DNA from: JBDTLH01 sp039934875
GTDB lineage: Bacteria; Acidobacteriota; Terriglobia; Terriglobales; Acidobacteriaceae
Direction: 5' to 3'
Assembly (NCBI GenBank): GCA_039934875.1
Contig: JBDTLH010000252.1
Location: forward strand, 1 to 14,469
Length of the DNA: 14,469 nucleotides
Shown: piece after piece, positions 1 through 7,183 of the stretch
Layout of the letters: every line of letters begins with the position of its first letter
Numbering within the stretch: position 1 is the first letter of the stretch
Notes under the pieces: generated by a model
What the model saw: only the letters and a program-made list of their open reading frames with translations
The model's database searches: none
What the model was told of the DNA's origin: nothing
Position numbers and translations under genes: made by a program

Positions 1-2
1 GC

Positions 3-524
3 TCTCTGCTGATGGGGCAGGGCCAGCGGGAGCTGGCGGCGCAACAGAAGGCCAATGAGTACCAGGTCAAGGCCGCTTACCTCTATAACTTCGGAAAATT
101 CGTTACCTGGCCTGCGGGGAGCATGGAGGCCGGATTCCAGATTTGCATCCTGGGGCAGGACCCATTCGGGGCGGCGCTCGATGCGACGGTCGCGGGCGAC
201 AACATCAATGGCAAGCCGATTGTGGTGCGCCGGATTGCGGCAGCACGGGAGGCGCGCGGGTGCGACATCCTGTTTATCAGCGCATCGGAGGAGGCGCGGG
301 TAGGGGAAATCATGGCGGCCCTTGCCGGCCTGCATGAGCTGACGGTGAGTGATATGCCGCATTTTGTCGAACATGGAGGGGAGATCCAGTTCGTGCTGGA
401 GGGCGATAAGGTGCGCTTCGAGGTGAACCTGCAGGCGGCGCAGCAGGCGGGGTTGACCATGAGTTCGCAATTACTGAAGGTCGCCTTGACGGTCAAGCGC
501 TCCGCGGACGGGGGCACACGATAG
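3..524 (+). CDS. YfiR-family (DUF4154) periplasmic protein, 5' partial
   Basis: This is a periplasmic regulatory protein of the YfiR/DUF4154 family. In Pseudomonas and E. coli YfiR binds the periplasmic domain of the diguanylate cyclase YfiN and represses it. Counting from the ATG at 12, the family features are QVKAAYLYNFGKFVTWP (18-34), ICILGQDPFG (44-53), CDILFIS (84-90), a GGEIQF strand (122-127), VRFEVNL (134-140) and a C-terminal GLTMSSQLLKVA (147-158). C45 and C84 lie 39 residues apart. As I recall, this matches the spacing of a disulfide pair in P. aeruginosa YfiR. The frame stays open to the window edge (Ser-Leu-Leu before the ATG) and no ribosome binding site precedes position 12. 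The secretion signal and true start are therefore probably outside the window. The stop lies 2 nt before the histidine kinase start, so the two are almost certainly co-transcribed. Family assignment is confident; the ligand or partner is inferred. Confidence 0.88.
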   Translation, partial: SLLMGQGQRELAAQQKANEYQVKAAYLYNFGKFVTWPAGSMEAGFQICILGQDPFGAALDATVAGDNINGKPIVVRRIAAAREARGCDILFISASEEARVGEIMAALAGLHELTVSDMPHFVEHGGEIQFVLEGDKVRFEVNLQAAQQAGLTMSSQLLKVALTVKRSADGGTR

Positions 525-526
525 CT

Positions 527-1978
527 ATGGCACGGCTACCCGGCAATTCGATCTCCGCCCGGCTCACCTGGATGAACATGGTGGTGAGCGCGGCGGCGCT
601 GGTGCTGGCCAGCCTGTGCTTCATGGCCTACGACCAATATGTGTTTCGCGAGGCCATCGTGCGCAACGTATCTTCGCAGGCGCAGATCATTGCGTTGAAC
701 AGCGCGGCCGCGCTCACCTTCAACGATCCGGGATCGGCATTGAACACGCTGGTGGCGCTCAAGAGTTCGCCGCGGGTGCTTGCCGCGGGGATATTGAGGC
801 GAGACGGAACGATGTTCGCCGAGTTCTCCAACGATCAACGGCGAGGGGCCGGCGCGGTGCCGCAAGTGGAACCCGGAGAGGTTGAGGCATACACCTTCGC
901 AAGCGGAGAGCTGCTGCTGGCAAGGTCTATTTTGCTGGATGGCAAACCGGTGGGAGAGGTGTATGTCCGAGTGAGCATGGTGGATTTGAAGCAGCGGTTG
1001 CTGCGCTATCTTGCGATCGCCGGAGCGGTGTTGCTGCTGGCGCTGCTGGCGGCGCTGCCGGTCTCCGCCAAGATACGGCAATCGGTGGCAACCCCAATGG
1101 AGGAGTTGGCGGATGTGGCGCGCAAGGTGTCGCGGGAGAAGGATTACGCGACGCGGGCGCGCACCAGCCGAGAATTCGTGGAGCTTTCGACGCTGAGTGA
1201 CGCGTTCAACGAGATGCTGACGCAGATCCAGGAGCGGGACCGGACGCTCGAAGACGAGCGCGCGCATCTGGAGGAGCGGGTGGAGGAGCGGACGCGGCAA
1301 CTGGCGGCGGCGAACCGCGAGTTGGAGGCGTTTTCGTATTCGGTGTCGCACGACCTGCGGGGGCCGCTGGAGGCGATCAGCGGGTTCAGCTATTTGTTGC
1401 AGACGCAGTATGGGGCACAGCTCGATCGGGAGGGCGCGGAATCGCTCGAACAGATCAGCGGACAGACGCGGCGCATGGCGGAGTTGATCGAGGACCTGCT
1501 GAATTTGTCGCGGGTGAATAGCAGCGCCATGGAGCGCGAGTCCGTGGACCTGAGCGCAATATTCAGGTCGGTGGCGAAGGAACTGCAATTGCATGGGCCG
1601 GAGCGAGTGGTGGAGGTGGTGGCTGCGGATTGCATGAGTGCGGAGTGCGATTCGAGGTTGATGCGGATCGTGCTTGAGAACCTGCTGCGCAATGCCTGGA
1701 AATTTACCTCGAAACAAGCGCAGGCGCGCATTGAATTCGGATGCATGGAGCAGAACCAGCATGCGGTCTATTTTGTGCGGGACAATGGAGTGGGGTTCGA
1801 TCCCAAGCACGCGGGGAAGCTGTTCAAACCGTTTCAGCGGTTGCATTCGGCGGCGGATTTTGCGGGAACGGGAGTGGGGCTGGCGACGGTGCAGCGGATC
1901 ATCCATCGGCACGGGGGGGAAATATGGGCGGACGCGAAGCCGAATGCGGGGGCGACGTTTTACTTCACGCTGGGGTAG
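527..1978 (+). CDS. Sensor histidine kinase, CHASE8-HAMP-HisKA-HATPase
   Basis: This is a 483-residue inner-membrane histidine kinase. A transmembrane helix spans about 13-34. A periplasmic segment of about 120 residues follows that looks like CHASE8 (NSAAALTFNDPGSA, SSPRVLAAGILRRDG), the sensor type found in YfiN-like cyclases. A second helix lies at about 160-180, then HAMP to about 235 and a charged coiled coil (about 238-268). The H-box is SHDLRGPL with phospho-acceptor His275. The ATPase domain has the N-box ENLLRNAWKF (384-393, Asn389), G1 DNGVGF (419-424) and G2 GTGVGL (447-452), so it should be catalytically competent. There is no receiver domain, and no response regulator or output gene lies in the window. 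The start is the only ATG fitting the first helix; its ribosome binding site is weak and it probably relies on translation continuing from the YfiR-like gene 2 nt upstream. It likely transduces a periplasmic signal gated by that protein; the target is unknown. Confidence 0.93.
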   Translation: MARLPGNSISARLTWMNMVVSAAALVLASLCFMAYDQYVFREAIVRNVSSQAQIIALNSAAALTFNDPGSALNTLVALKSSPRVLAAGILRRDGTMFAEFSNDQRRGAGAVPQVEPGEVEAYTFASGELLLARSILLDGKPVGEVYVRVSMVDLKQRLLRYLAIAGAVLLLALLAALPVSAKIRQSVATPMEELADVARKVSREKDYATRARTSREFVELSTLSDAFNEMLTQIQERDRTLEDERAHLEERVEERTRQLAAANRELEAFSYSVSHDLRGPLEAISGFSYLLQTQYGAQLDREGAESLEQISGQTRRMAELIEDLLNLSRVNSSAMERESVDLSAIFRSVAKELQLHGPERVVEVVAADCMSAECDSRLMRIVLENLLRNAWKFTSKQAQARIEFGCMEQNQHAVYFVRDNGVGFDPKHAGKLFKPFQRLHSAADFAGTGVGLATVQRIIHRHGGEIWADAKPNAGATFYFTLG

Positions 1979-2017
1979 ATGCGTATCATCAATTAGGTCG
2001 TTCAGTTGTGGGGCTTT

Positions 2018-2437
2018 TCATCCGGCGATCCACTCCAGCTTGAGCGCCTTTTCCTGCTGGGCCATTGCCCGCAGCTCAGGATCACCCGTTACCAGAGGTA
2101 ATTGACGCTCCATCGCAGTTGCCGCCGCGAAGGCATCCGCGTAAGAGATGGCGTATCTGGCCTTGAGTTTGGATGCCGACATCACGGCTTCGTCACTGGC
2201 CGAAACTATAGCGATGCGGGAGCGAAGATTCTCAAGAACCCGTTCACCGTAGGCGAGGTCCCTGGCTGTTACCGAAAGGTAGAAGACCTCACCCAGGTTG
2301 ATGATACTCATGACCAGGTTGCGCTCGCCCTGATGGCGCTCGGCGGTATCGAGCAGCACTCGCACTTTATCCGCCGCAGGTTGCTGACCCTTCAGCCATG
2401 CCATGATTGCCCAAGCATCTAGAACCAGGTCGGCCAC
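2018..2437 (-). CDS. vapC: VapC-type PIN-domain toxin (ribonuclease)
   Basis: This is a 139-residue PIN-domain protein, the usual VapC length. VapC toxins are Mg2+-dependent endoribonucleases that cut tRNA or rRNA when not bound by their antitoxin. The acidic residues expected at the active site are present: Asp7 (VLDAWA), Glu50 (INLGEVFY), Asp101 (ISYADAFAAA) and Asp119 (LVTGDPE). The frame is open further upstream, but that extension only shadows the antitoxin gene. I chose the GTG at 2437 because it begins one base after the antitoxin stop (TAA-A-GTG) and puts VLD at the expected N-terminus. A purine-rich AAGGATAGG lies 13 nt upstream inside the antitoxin gene, so coupling is likely. The gene converges on the histidine kinase with a 39-bp gap in which I see no terminator hairpin. 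The family is confident; calling it a functional toxin is inference. Confidence 0.88.
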   Translation of the reverse strand: MADLVLDAWAIMAWLKGQQPAADKVRVLLDTAERHQGERNLVMSIINLGEVFYLSVTARDLAYGERVLENLRSRIAIVSASDEAVMSASKLKARYAISYADAFAAATAMERQLPLVTGDPELRAMAQQEKALKLEWIAG

Positions 2438-2438
2438 T

Positions 2439-2702
2439 TTAAGACCAGAACCTATCCTTAAGCAGCTCGTCCTGGCGTTCTCGACGCAAGAGACCCTCAA
2501 TATCCACATCGGCGAGGGAGCCTTCCAAGGCATCGAGCGGCTCGGGAAAGGCACTCTTCGGTTGCGAAGCCCAGGATTCGAGAGCCTGATGGACGGCATT
2601 CTGCACGCTTATGCCCCGGCTGGCGGCAAGGCTCTTGAATCGGCGAAGCTCTGGTTCGGGCAAGCGAACCGCCAATACCTTAAATTGCTTGCTTGCTGGC
2701 AT
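2439..2702 (-). CDS. VapB-type ribbon-helix-helix antitoxin
   Basis: This is an 87-residue protein placed directly upstream of the PIN toxin. The N-terminal half fits a ribbon-helix-helix DNA-binding fold: a beta strand KVLAVRLPE (8-16), then helix ELRRFKSLAASRG (18-30), then SVQNAVHQALESW (32-44). The acidic, charged C-terminus (VDIEGLLRRERQDELLKDR, 66-84) has the form of the toxin-wrapping tail of VapB-like antitoxins. It should bind and neutralise the PIN protein and autoregulate the pair. The ATG at 2702 is preceded by AAAGGA with no spacing at all, too close for a normal ribosome binding site. A good -10 sits just upstream, so the message may be leaderless. The antitoxin class is inferred from fold pattern and position. 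Confidence 0.82.
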   Translation of the reverse strand: MPASKQFKVLAVRLPEPELRRFKSLAASRGISVQNAVHQALESWASQPKSAFPEPLDALEGSLADVDIEGLLRRERQDELLKDRFWS

Positions 2703-2708
2703 TCCTTT

Positions 2709-2736
2709 ATTGTATCAGCCTCAGGCTCAGAGTCAT
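2709..2736 (-). promoter_or_regulatory. Candidate vapBC promoter with palindromic operator
   Basis: Read on the minus strand, a -35 ATGACT (2731-2736, four of six matches to TTGACA) and a -10 TACAAT (2709-2714, five of six to TATAAT) are separated by 16 bp. The spacer contains the perfect palindrome AGCCT-N-AGGCT (2717-2727), a plausible antitoxin operator. The -10 ends 6 nt before the ATG of the antitoxin, so transcription would start at or next to that ATG. The -35 overlaps the tolC stop codon. This comes from pattern matching only. Confidence 0.4.
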
Positions 2737-4040
2737 TGCCCGAGTTGAAAGCCGAGGGCGGCCGAAGCGGACTGATAATCGTAGCGCGCATTGGTGTTGC
2801 CGATCGCCGCCTGGGTCTGCTGTAGTTGCGCCTGGCTCAGTTCGACGATGGAGCTGAGCCCGAGCTTATAGCGAGTGGTCGCCAGATCGAGCGCGGTGTT
2901 GGCTTCCTGCAACAATTGCGCGGTGACTATGGTGCGTTGCGATGCGGCCTGAAGATTGAGCAGGGTGACGCGGACATCGTGGGCGATGCGGTTGCGCAGA
3001 TCGCGCACCTGCTCGGACGCCTGATCGCGGCGATAGTCGGCTTCATTGGCGCGGGCGGAGTACTGGAAGCCGTTGAAGATCGGAATGTTGAGATTGATTC
3101 CGGCTGCGCCGTACCAGGGGGTTAACGGGCTGCTGCCGCGGACGGGAGTGCCTCCGAAGGCGGCGAGGCCGCTGAGTGTGGGGCGGTAGAGTTCGTGCTC
3201 GGAGCGGGCGAAGCTTTGGGCGGCGCGGAATTGATCGTCCAACGCGAGCAGGTCGGGGCGGGAGCGCAGCGCTTGCCGCACCAGCGCGGCTTCCGGTTCA
3301 GTGGGCAGGGCTGGGGGCGGAGCAATTGTTTCTACCAGGGTGTACGCCGGCGCATTCTCAAATCCTAAGAGTGTATTGAGGGTCGCGAGCGACTCGGCGG
3401 CGCCGTTCTGGGCGTCGAGCAAAAGCAGTTTGGCTTGCGCGAGATTGACGTTGGCAAAGCTGAGGTCGAGGTCCGATTTGAGCTTGGCGTTCGTGAGTGC
3501 AGAGACCTGGTCCGTGGTGGTCTGGCGCGCGTTCACGGTCTCTTCGGCGACGCGAACCAGGGCCTGGGCGCTGAGAGCGCGATAGAAGGCGTCGTCCACG
3601 GCGAAGCGGATGTCCTGCGAAGTGGCGATCTGCGCGGCGTCGGCGGCCCGGGCATGATAGCGGGCGCTCTGCACCAGGATGGGGGTGCGTCCGAAGTCGG
3701 TGATGAGCTGGCTGACGGTTACGCCCCCGGCGGCGCGCTCGAGGATGAGCGGATTGTTAAGACCACCGGCGGCGATGCGACTTCCGGCGTGGGGCAGGAC
3801 GGCGGTGAGATTGCCGCTGGCATTGGGCAGCTCCGCGGAGCGCACCTGGCGGGTCACCTGCGCCTCCGCCAGTGCGCCTAGTTTCGAGATGGAGATTTGT
3901 GGATTGTTGCGCACGGCGAGTTGCTCGGCTTGGGCAAGGGTAAGCTGTGCGGGCACGGCTGGCGGAGTTTGTCCATTCGCGAAGAGGCTGAGCAAGAGAA
4001 ACAGCGTCAGGGCGGAGCAGCGGGAGGACACGGTCATCAT
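2733..4040 (-). CDS. TolC-family outer-membrane efflux protein
   Basis: This is a 435-residue outer-membrane channel of the TolC/OEP family, the exit duct of a tripartite efflux pump. An N-terminal signal peptide (hydrophobic LTLFLLLSLFANG, about 11-23) precedes LTLAQAEQLAVRNNPQI (33-49), the usual family opening. Two homologous helical repeats follow. The second half includes the typical segments ALRSRPDLLALDDQF (about 257-271), PIFNGFQYSARANEA (about 323-337) and ATTRYKLGLSSIVELSQAQ (about 388-406). Length is within the family range. The ATG overlaps the RND permease stop by 4 nt (ATGA) and has a good ribosome binding site, GAGGTG, 5 nt before the start. It is the last gene of the efflux operon; the toxin-antitoxin pair begins 30 nt after its stop. 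Confidence 0.93.
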   Translation of the reverse strand: MMTVSSRCSALTLFLLLSLFANGQTPPAVPAQLTLAQAEQLAVRNNPQISISKLGALAEAQVTRQVRSAELPNASGNLTAVLPHAGSRIAAGGLNNPLILERAAGGVTVSQLITDFGRTPILVQSARYHARAADAAQIATSQDIRFAVDDAFYRALSAQALVRVAEETVNARQTTTDQVSALTNAKLKSDLDLSFANVNLAQAKLLLLDAQNGAAESLATLNTLLGFENAPAYTLVETIAPPPALPTEPEAALVRQALRSRPDLLALDDQFRAAQSFARSEHELYRPTLSGLAAFGGTPVRGSSPLTPWYGAAGINLNIPIFNGFQYSARANEADYRRDQASEQVRDLRNRIAHDVRVTLLNLQAASQRTIVTAQLLQEANTALDLATTRYKLGLSSIVELSQAQLQQTQAAIGNTNARYDYQSASAALGFQLGQ

Positions 4041-7000
4041 GCCTGCACCTCGGTTTGCGGCTGGTTTTCTTCATGACGATGGACCAGCAGATAGGCCGCG
4101 GGAACGATAAATACGGTGACGATCACGGAGACGGTGAGGCCGCCGATGATGGCGCGGGCAAGGGGAGCATATTGTTCGCTGCCCGCTTCGAGCGCCAGCG
4201 CCATCGGCACCATGCCAAGAATGGTGGCGAGCGAGGTCATGAGGATGGGTCGCAGGCGCAGGCGGCATGACATCGCCACAGCTTCCGCGATGGGCATGCC
4301 CTGACGGCGCAGAATGCGGGCGAAATCCACGATCAGAATGGAGTTGGAGGTGACGATGCCGGTCATCATGATCACGCCCATGAGCGACATGACGTTGAGC
4401 GTGGTGTGAGTGATGAGGAGGAAGATGAGCACTCCGGTGATGCCGGGTGGGATCGCGAGCAGGATGATGAGGGGATCGATGAACGACGCGAACTGCGCCA
4501 TGAGGACGAGATAGACAAGAACGATGGCGAGGATAAGGCCGAGTCCGAAGCTCTTGAAGGACTGGCGCATGCCTTCGACGGAGCCGCGCATGACGACCTG
4601 TACATTGCTCGGCATCTTGGTTTTGGAGACGATCTTGTCCACCTGGTCGGCGACCGCGCCCAGGTCTTCGCTCGCCGGCGAGACGTAGAGATCAATCACA
4701 CGGCGCAACTGATAGTGATCGACTTCGGTGGGTGAATTCATGTTCGTGATGTCGGAGACGGCGCCGAGGTCGGTGGTGTCCACGCCATTGGCGGAGCGCA
4801 AGGGAATCTGCTTCAGGTCATCGAGCGATTGGATTTGTGAGTCGGGATATTGCACGGTCAGCATGTAATCGTTGCCGCTCTTGGGATCGACCCAGTAGCT
4901 GGGCGCGATCATCTGGTCGGAGACGAGGGCGGTGATCACGTTGTCCACCACCTGGCGCGAGTTAAGGCCGAGGCGCGCCGCCATCTCGCGATTTACGTCC
5001 AGGCGCAGTGCGGGATAATCGAGGTCCTGGGGGATGAGCACGCCGCTGACGCTTTTAAGTGCGCCGATTTTGTGCTCGAGAGCTTGCGCGATTTTATAAG
5101 CGGAATCCAGGTTGTTGCTGCTGACCTGAACGTCGATAGGCGCGGGCAGGCCGAGATTGACGACGGCATCGACCAGGCCACCGGATTGAAAATAGGTGGC
5201 GAGTTCGGGCAGGTCCGCGGAGAGGCGCTGGTGGACGCGGCGCATGTATTCGTAACTGCCGATGTGATGGCCCTCTTTCAATCCCACTTGCACGGTCGCG
5301 GTGTGCTGCCCGGAGTTGCTGGTGTAGATGGAGGAGAAGCCGGGGGTAACGCCGACGTTGGAGACGATAATCCCGAGATCGCTGGGAGGGACGATGGAGC
5401 GAATTTCGGCTTCCACCTTTTTTACATACTGATTAGTGAGTTCGAGGCGGGTGCCCGTAGGGGCCTTTACGTTGATGGTGAACTGGCCGGGGTCGGTGCG
5501 CGGGAAGAACGCAGTTCCCAGGAGGGGAAAGAGCCCGAGACTGAGCAGGAAGACGCCGAGTATGCCGAAGACGACGCTTGCGGGATGGAGCAGGGACTTC
5601 CGGACCGACGAGTCGTAGCGCAGCAGCGAACGATCGTATCGGCGGTTGAAGATCATGACGAGGCGCTCGAACCAGTTGCGTCCCTGATGATGGGCGGCTT
5701 CATTGTGCGCGTTCTGAATGAACTTCGCGCAGAACAGTGGCACCACAGTGAGGGCGACGGCATAGGAGGCGAAGAGCGAGAGCACCACCGACATCGCGAG
5801 CGCGGTAAATAGGAAACGGCTGACGCCGTAGAGGAAGACGACGGGGAAGAAGACGATGGCGGTGGTGAAGGTGGCGGCGAGCACGGGGAGCGCGACTTCA
5901 TTGGCGCCGCGCTCGGCTGCGACCGGCGCGGACTCGCCCATTTCGAGATGGCGAAAGATGTTTTCCAGCACCACGACGGAGTTGTCGATCAGGCGAGAGA
6001 AGGCGAGGGCGAGTCCGCCCAGCACCATGGAGTTGATGGTGCCTCCGCCGAGGCTCAAGGCAAGGAAGGTGGCGAGCGCGGAGAGCGGAATAGAGAGCAT
6101 GACAGCGACGGTCCCGCGCACGCTGCCGAGGAAGATGAGAATCATGACGGCGGTCAGGATGAGTCCAACACCGCCTTCGCTGCCCAGATTTTTGATGGCA
6201 GTCTTCACGTAGAGGGATTGGTCGAAGACGACATTTGCAACCAGCGACTTCGGAACATCGAGCAGCGCATGATTCAGGACGCGCTGCTTGATGCCGTTGA
6301 CGATCTGGATGGTGTTGCTGTCTCCCCCCTGCTTCATAACGGGGAGGAAGACGGATTTCTGACCGTCCACGCGCACGATGCTGGTCTGGATCTGCTGCGC
6401 ATCCACGGCGCGGCCCACATCCGCCACCATCACCGACGCGTTGCCCACGGTTTTGAGCGGGAGGCGGTTGATCTGCGCCGTGCTGGGAAGCTGCGCGTTG
6501 GTGTAGATGTTGTAATCCTTGGGGCCAATCTTCACGTCGCCCGCGGGGAGGATCATGTTGGAGTCATTGACCGTGCGCACCACGTCCATCACGCTGAGCT
6601 GATGGGCTTGCAGCTTGATGGGATCGACGTACACCATGATCTGGCGGTATTTGCCGCCGAAGGGCTGCGGCACGGAGGCGCCGGGAACGTTGGCGACCTG
6701 ATTGCGAACATTGTATTGTCCGAGATCGCGCAGTTGAGTTTCGCTGAGACCCTGGCCTTTCAAGGTGATGAGGCAGACAGGCAGGCTGGAGGCGTCGAAT
6801 TTGAGCACCACCGGAGGAAGAGTGCCGGGCGGAAGCTTGCGTAAGTCCGCCATGGCGAGATTGGAGATGGTGCTGACCGCGGCATCAGGATCGGTGCCGG
6901 GCTGGAAATACACTTTGATCAGGCTGACACCCGGCAAGGAGCGCGATTCCATATGGTCGATGCCGCTGCCCAGGGTGAAGAAGCGTTCGAAGCGGCCGGT

Positions 7001-7183
7001 GATGTCGGTCTCGATCTGCTCCGGCGGCATTCCGCTGTAAAAAGTCGCAACGACGACAACAGGAATATCAATCTTGGGAAAGAGATCGACCGGCATGCGC
7101 GTGATCGCGGCGCTGCCGACGACGGCGATCACCAGACAGATCATGATGATGAAGAACGGATATTTGATGGAGAAGCCGGACAT
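4037..7183 (-). CDS. RND efflux permease (AcrB/HAE-type)
   Basis: This is a 1048-residue inner-membrane, proton-driven RND pump subunit. It has the expected repeated plan: TM1 (about 9-28), a large periplasmic porter loop, a helix bundle at about 336-490, TM7 (about 536-556), a second periplasmic loop, and helices at about 878-1034. RND motifs include SGMPPEQIETDITGRFE (50-66), PGTDPDAA (95-102) and RLRLRPILMTSLATILG (974-990). The frame is open 68 codons further upstream inside the fusion-protein gene, but the ATG at 7183 starts the canonical MSGFSIKYPF. It overlaps the preceding stop by 1 nt (TAATG) and has GGAGGG 9 nt upstream. At the proton-relay positions TM4 reads LIDNS (Asp400-Asn401, where AcrB has Asp-Asp), and TM10 has Ser946 where AcrB has Lys940. 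Substrates cannot be predicted from sequence. Confidence 0.96.
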   Translation of the reverse strand: MSGFSIKYPFFIIMICLVIAVVGSAAITRMPVDLFPKIDIPVVVVATFYSGMPPEQIETDITGRFERFFTLGSGIDHMESRSLPGVSLIKVYFQPGTDPDAAVSTISNLAMADLRKLPPGTLPPVVLKFDASSLPVCLITLKGQGLSETQLRDLGQYNVRNQVANVPGASVPQPFGGKYRQIMVYVDPIKLQAHQLSVMDVVRTVNDSNMILPAGDVKIGPKDYNIYTNAQLPSTAQINRLPLKTVGNASVMVADVGRAVDAQQIQTSIVRVDGQKSVFLPVMKQGGDSNTIQIVNGIKQRVLNHALLDVPKSLVANVVFDQSLYVKTAIKNLGSEGGVGLILTAVMILIFLGSVRGTVAVMLSIPLSALATFLALSLGGGTINSMVLGGLALAFSRLIDNSVVVLENIFRHLEMGESAPVAAERGANEVALPVLAATFTTAIVFFPVVFLYGVSRFLFTALAMSVVLSLFASYAVALTVVPLFCAKFIQNAHNEAAHHQGRNWFERLVMIFNRRYDRSLLRYDSSVRKSLLHPASVVFGILGVFLLSLGLFPLLGTAFFPRTDPGQFTINVKAPTGTRLELTNQYVKKVEAEIRSIVPPSDLGIIVSNVGVTPGFSSIYTSNSGQHTATVQVGLKEGHHIGSYEYMRRVHQRLSADLPELATYFQSGGLVDAVVNLGLPAPIDVQVSSNNLDSAYKIAQALEHKIGALKSVSGVLIPQDLDYPALRLDVNREMAARLGLNSRQVVDNVITALVSDQMIAPSYWVDPKSGNDYMLTVQYPDSQIQSLDDLKQIPLRSANGVDTTDLGAVSDITNMNSPTEVDHYQLRRVIDLYVSPASEDLGAVADQVDKIVSKTKMPSNVQVVMRGSVEGMRQSFKSFGLGLILAIVLVYLVLMAQFASFIDPLIILLAIPPGITGVLIFLLITHTTLNVMSLMGVIMMTGIVTSNSILIVDFARILRRQGMPIAEAVAMSCRLRLRPILMTSLATILGMVPMALALEAGSEQYAPLARAIIGGLTVSVIVTVFIVPAAYLLVHRHEENQPQTEVQA

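Noticed and set aside
536..1912. Long open frame on the minus strand antisense to the histidine kinase
   Set aside because: It is rich in Arg, His, Gln and Pro with no recognisable domain and lies fully opposite a gene with all kinase motifs. It is a typical high-GC shadow frame.
1979..2017. Possible bidirectional terminator between the kinase and the toxin
   Set aside because: The genes converge here, but I see no stem followed by a T-run on either strand.
2438..2599. N-terminal extension of the PIN toxin upstream of 2437
   Set aside because: It overlaps the antitoxin coding region in another frame and has no family features. The GTG one base after the antitoxin stop gives a normal-length toxin.
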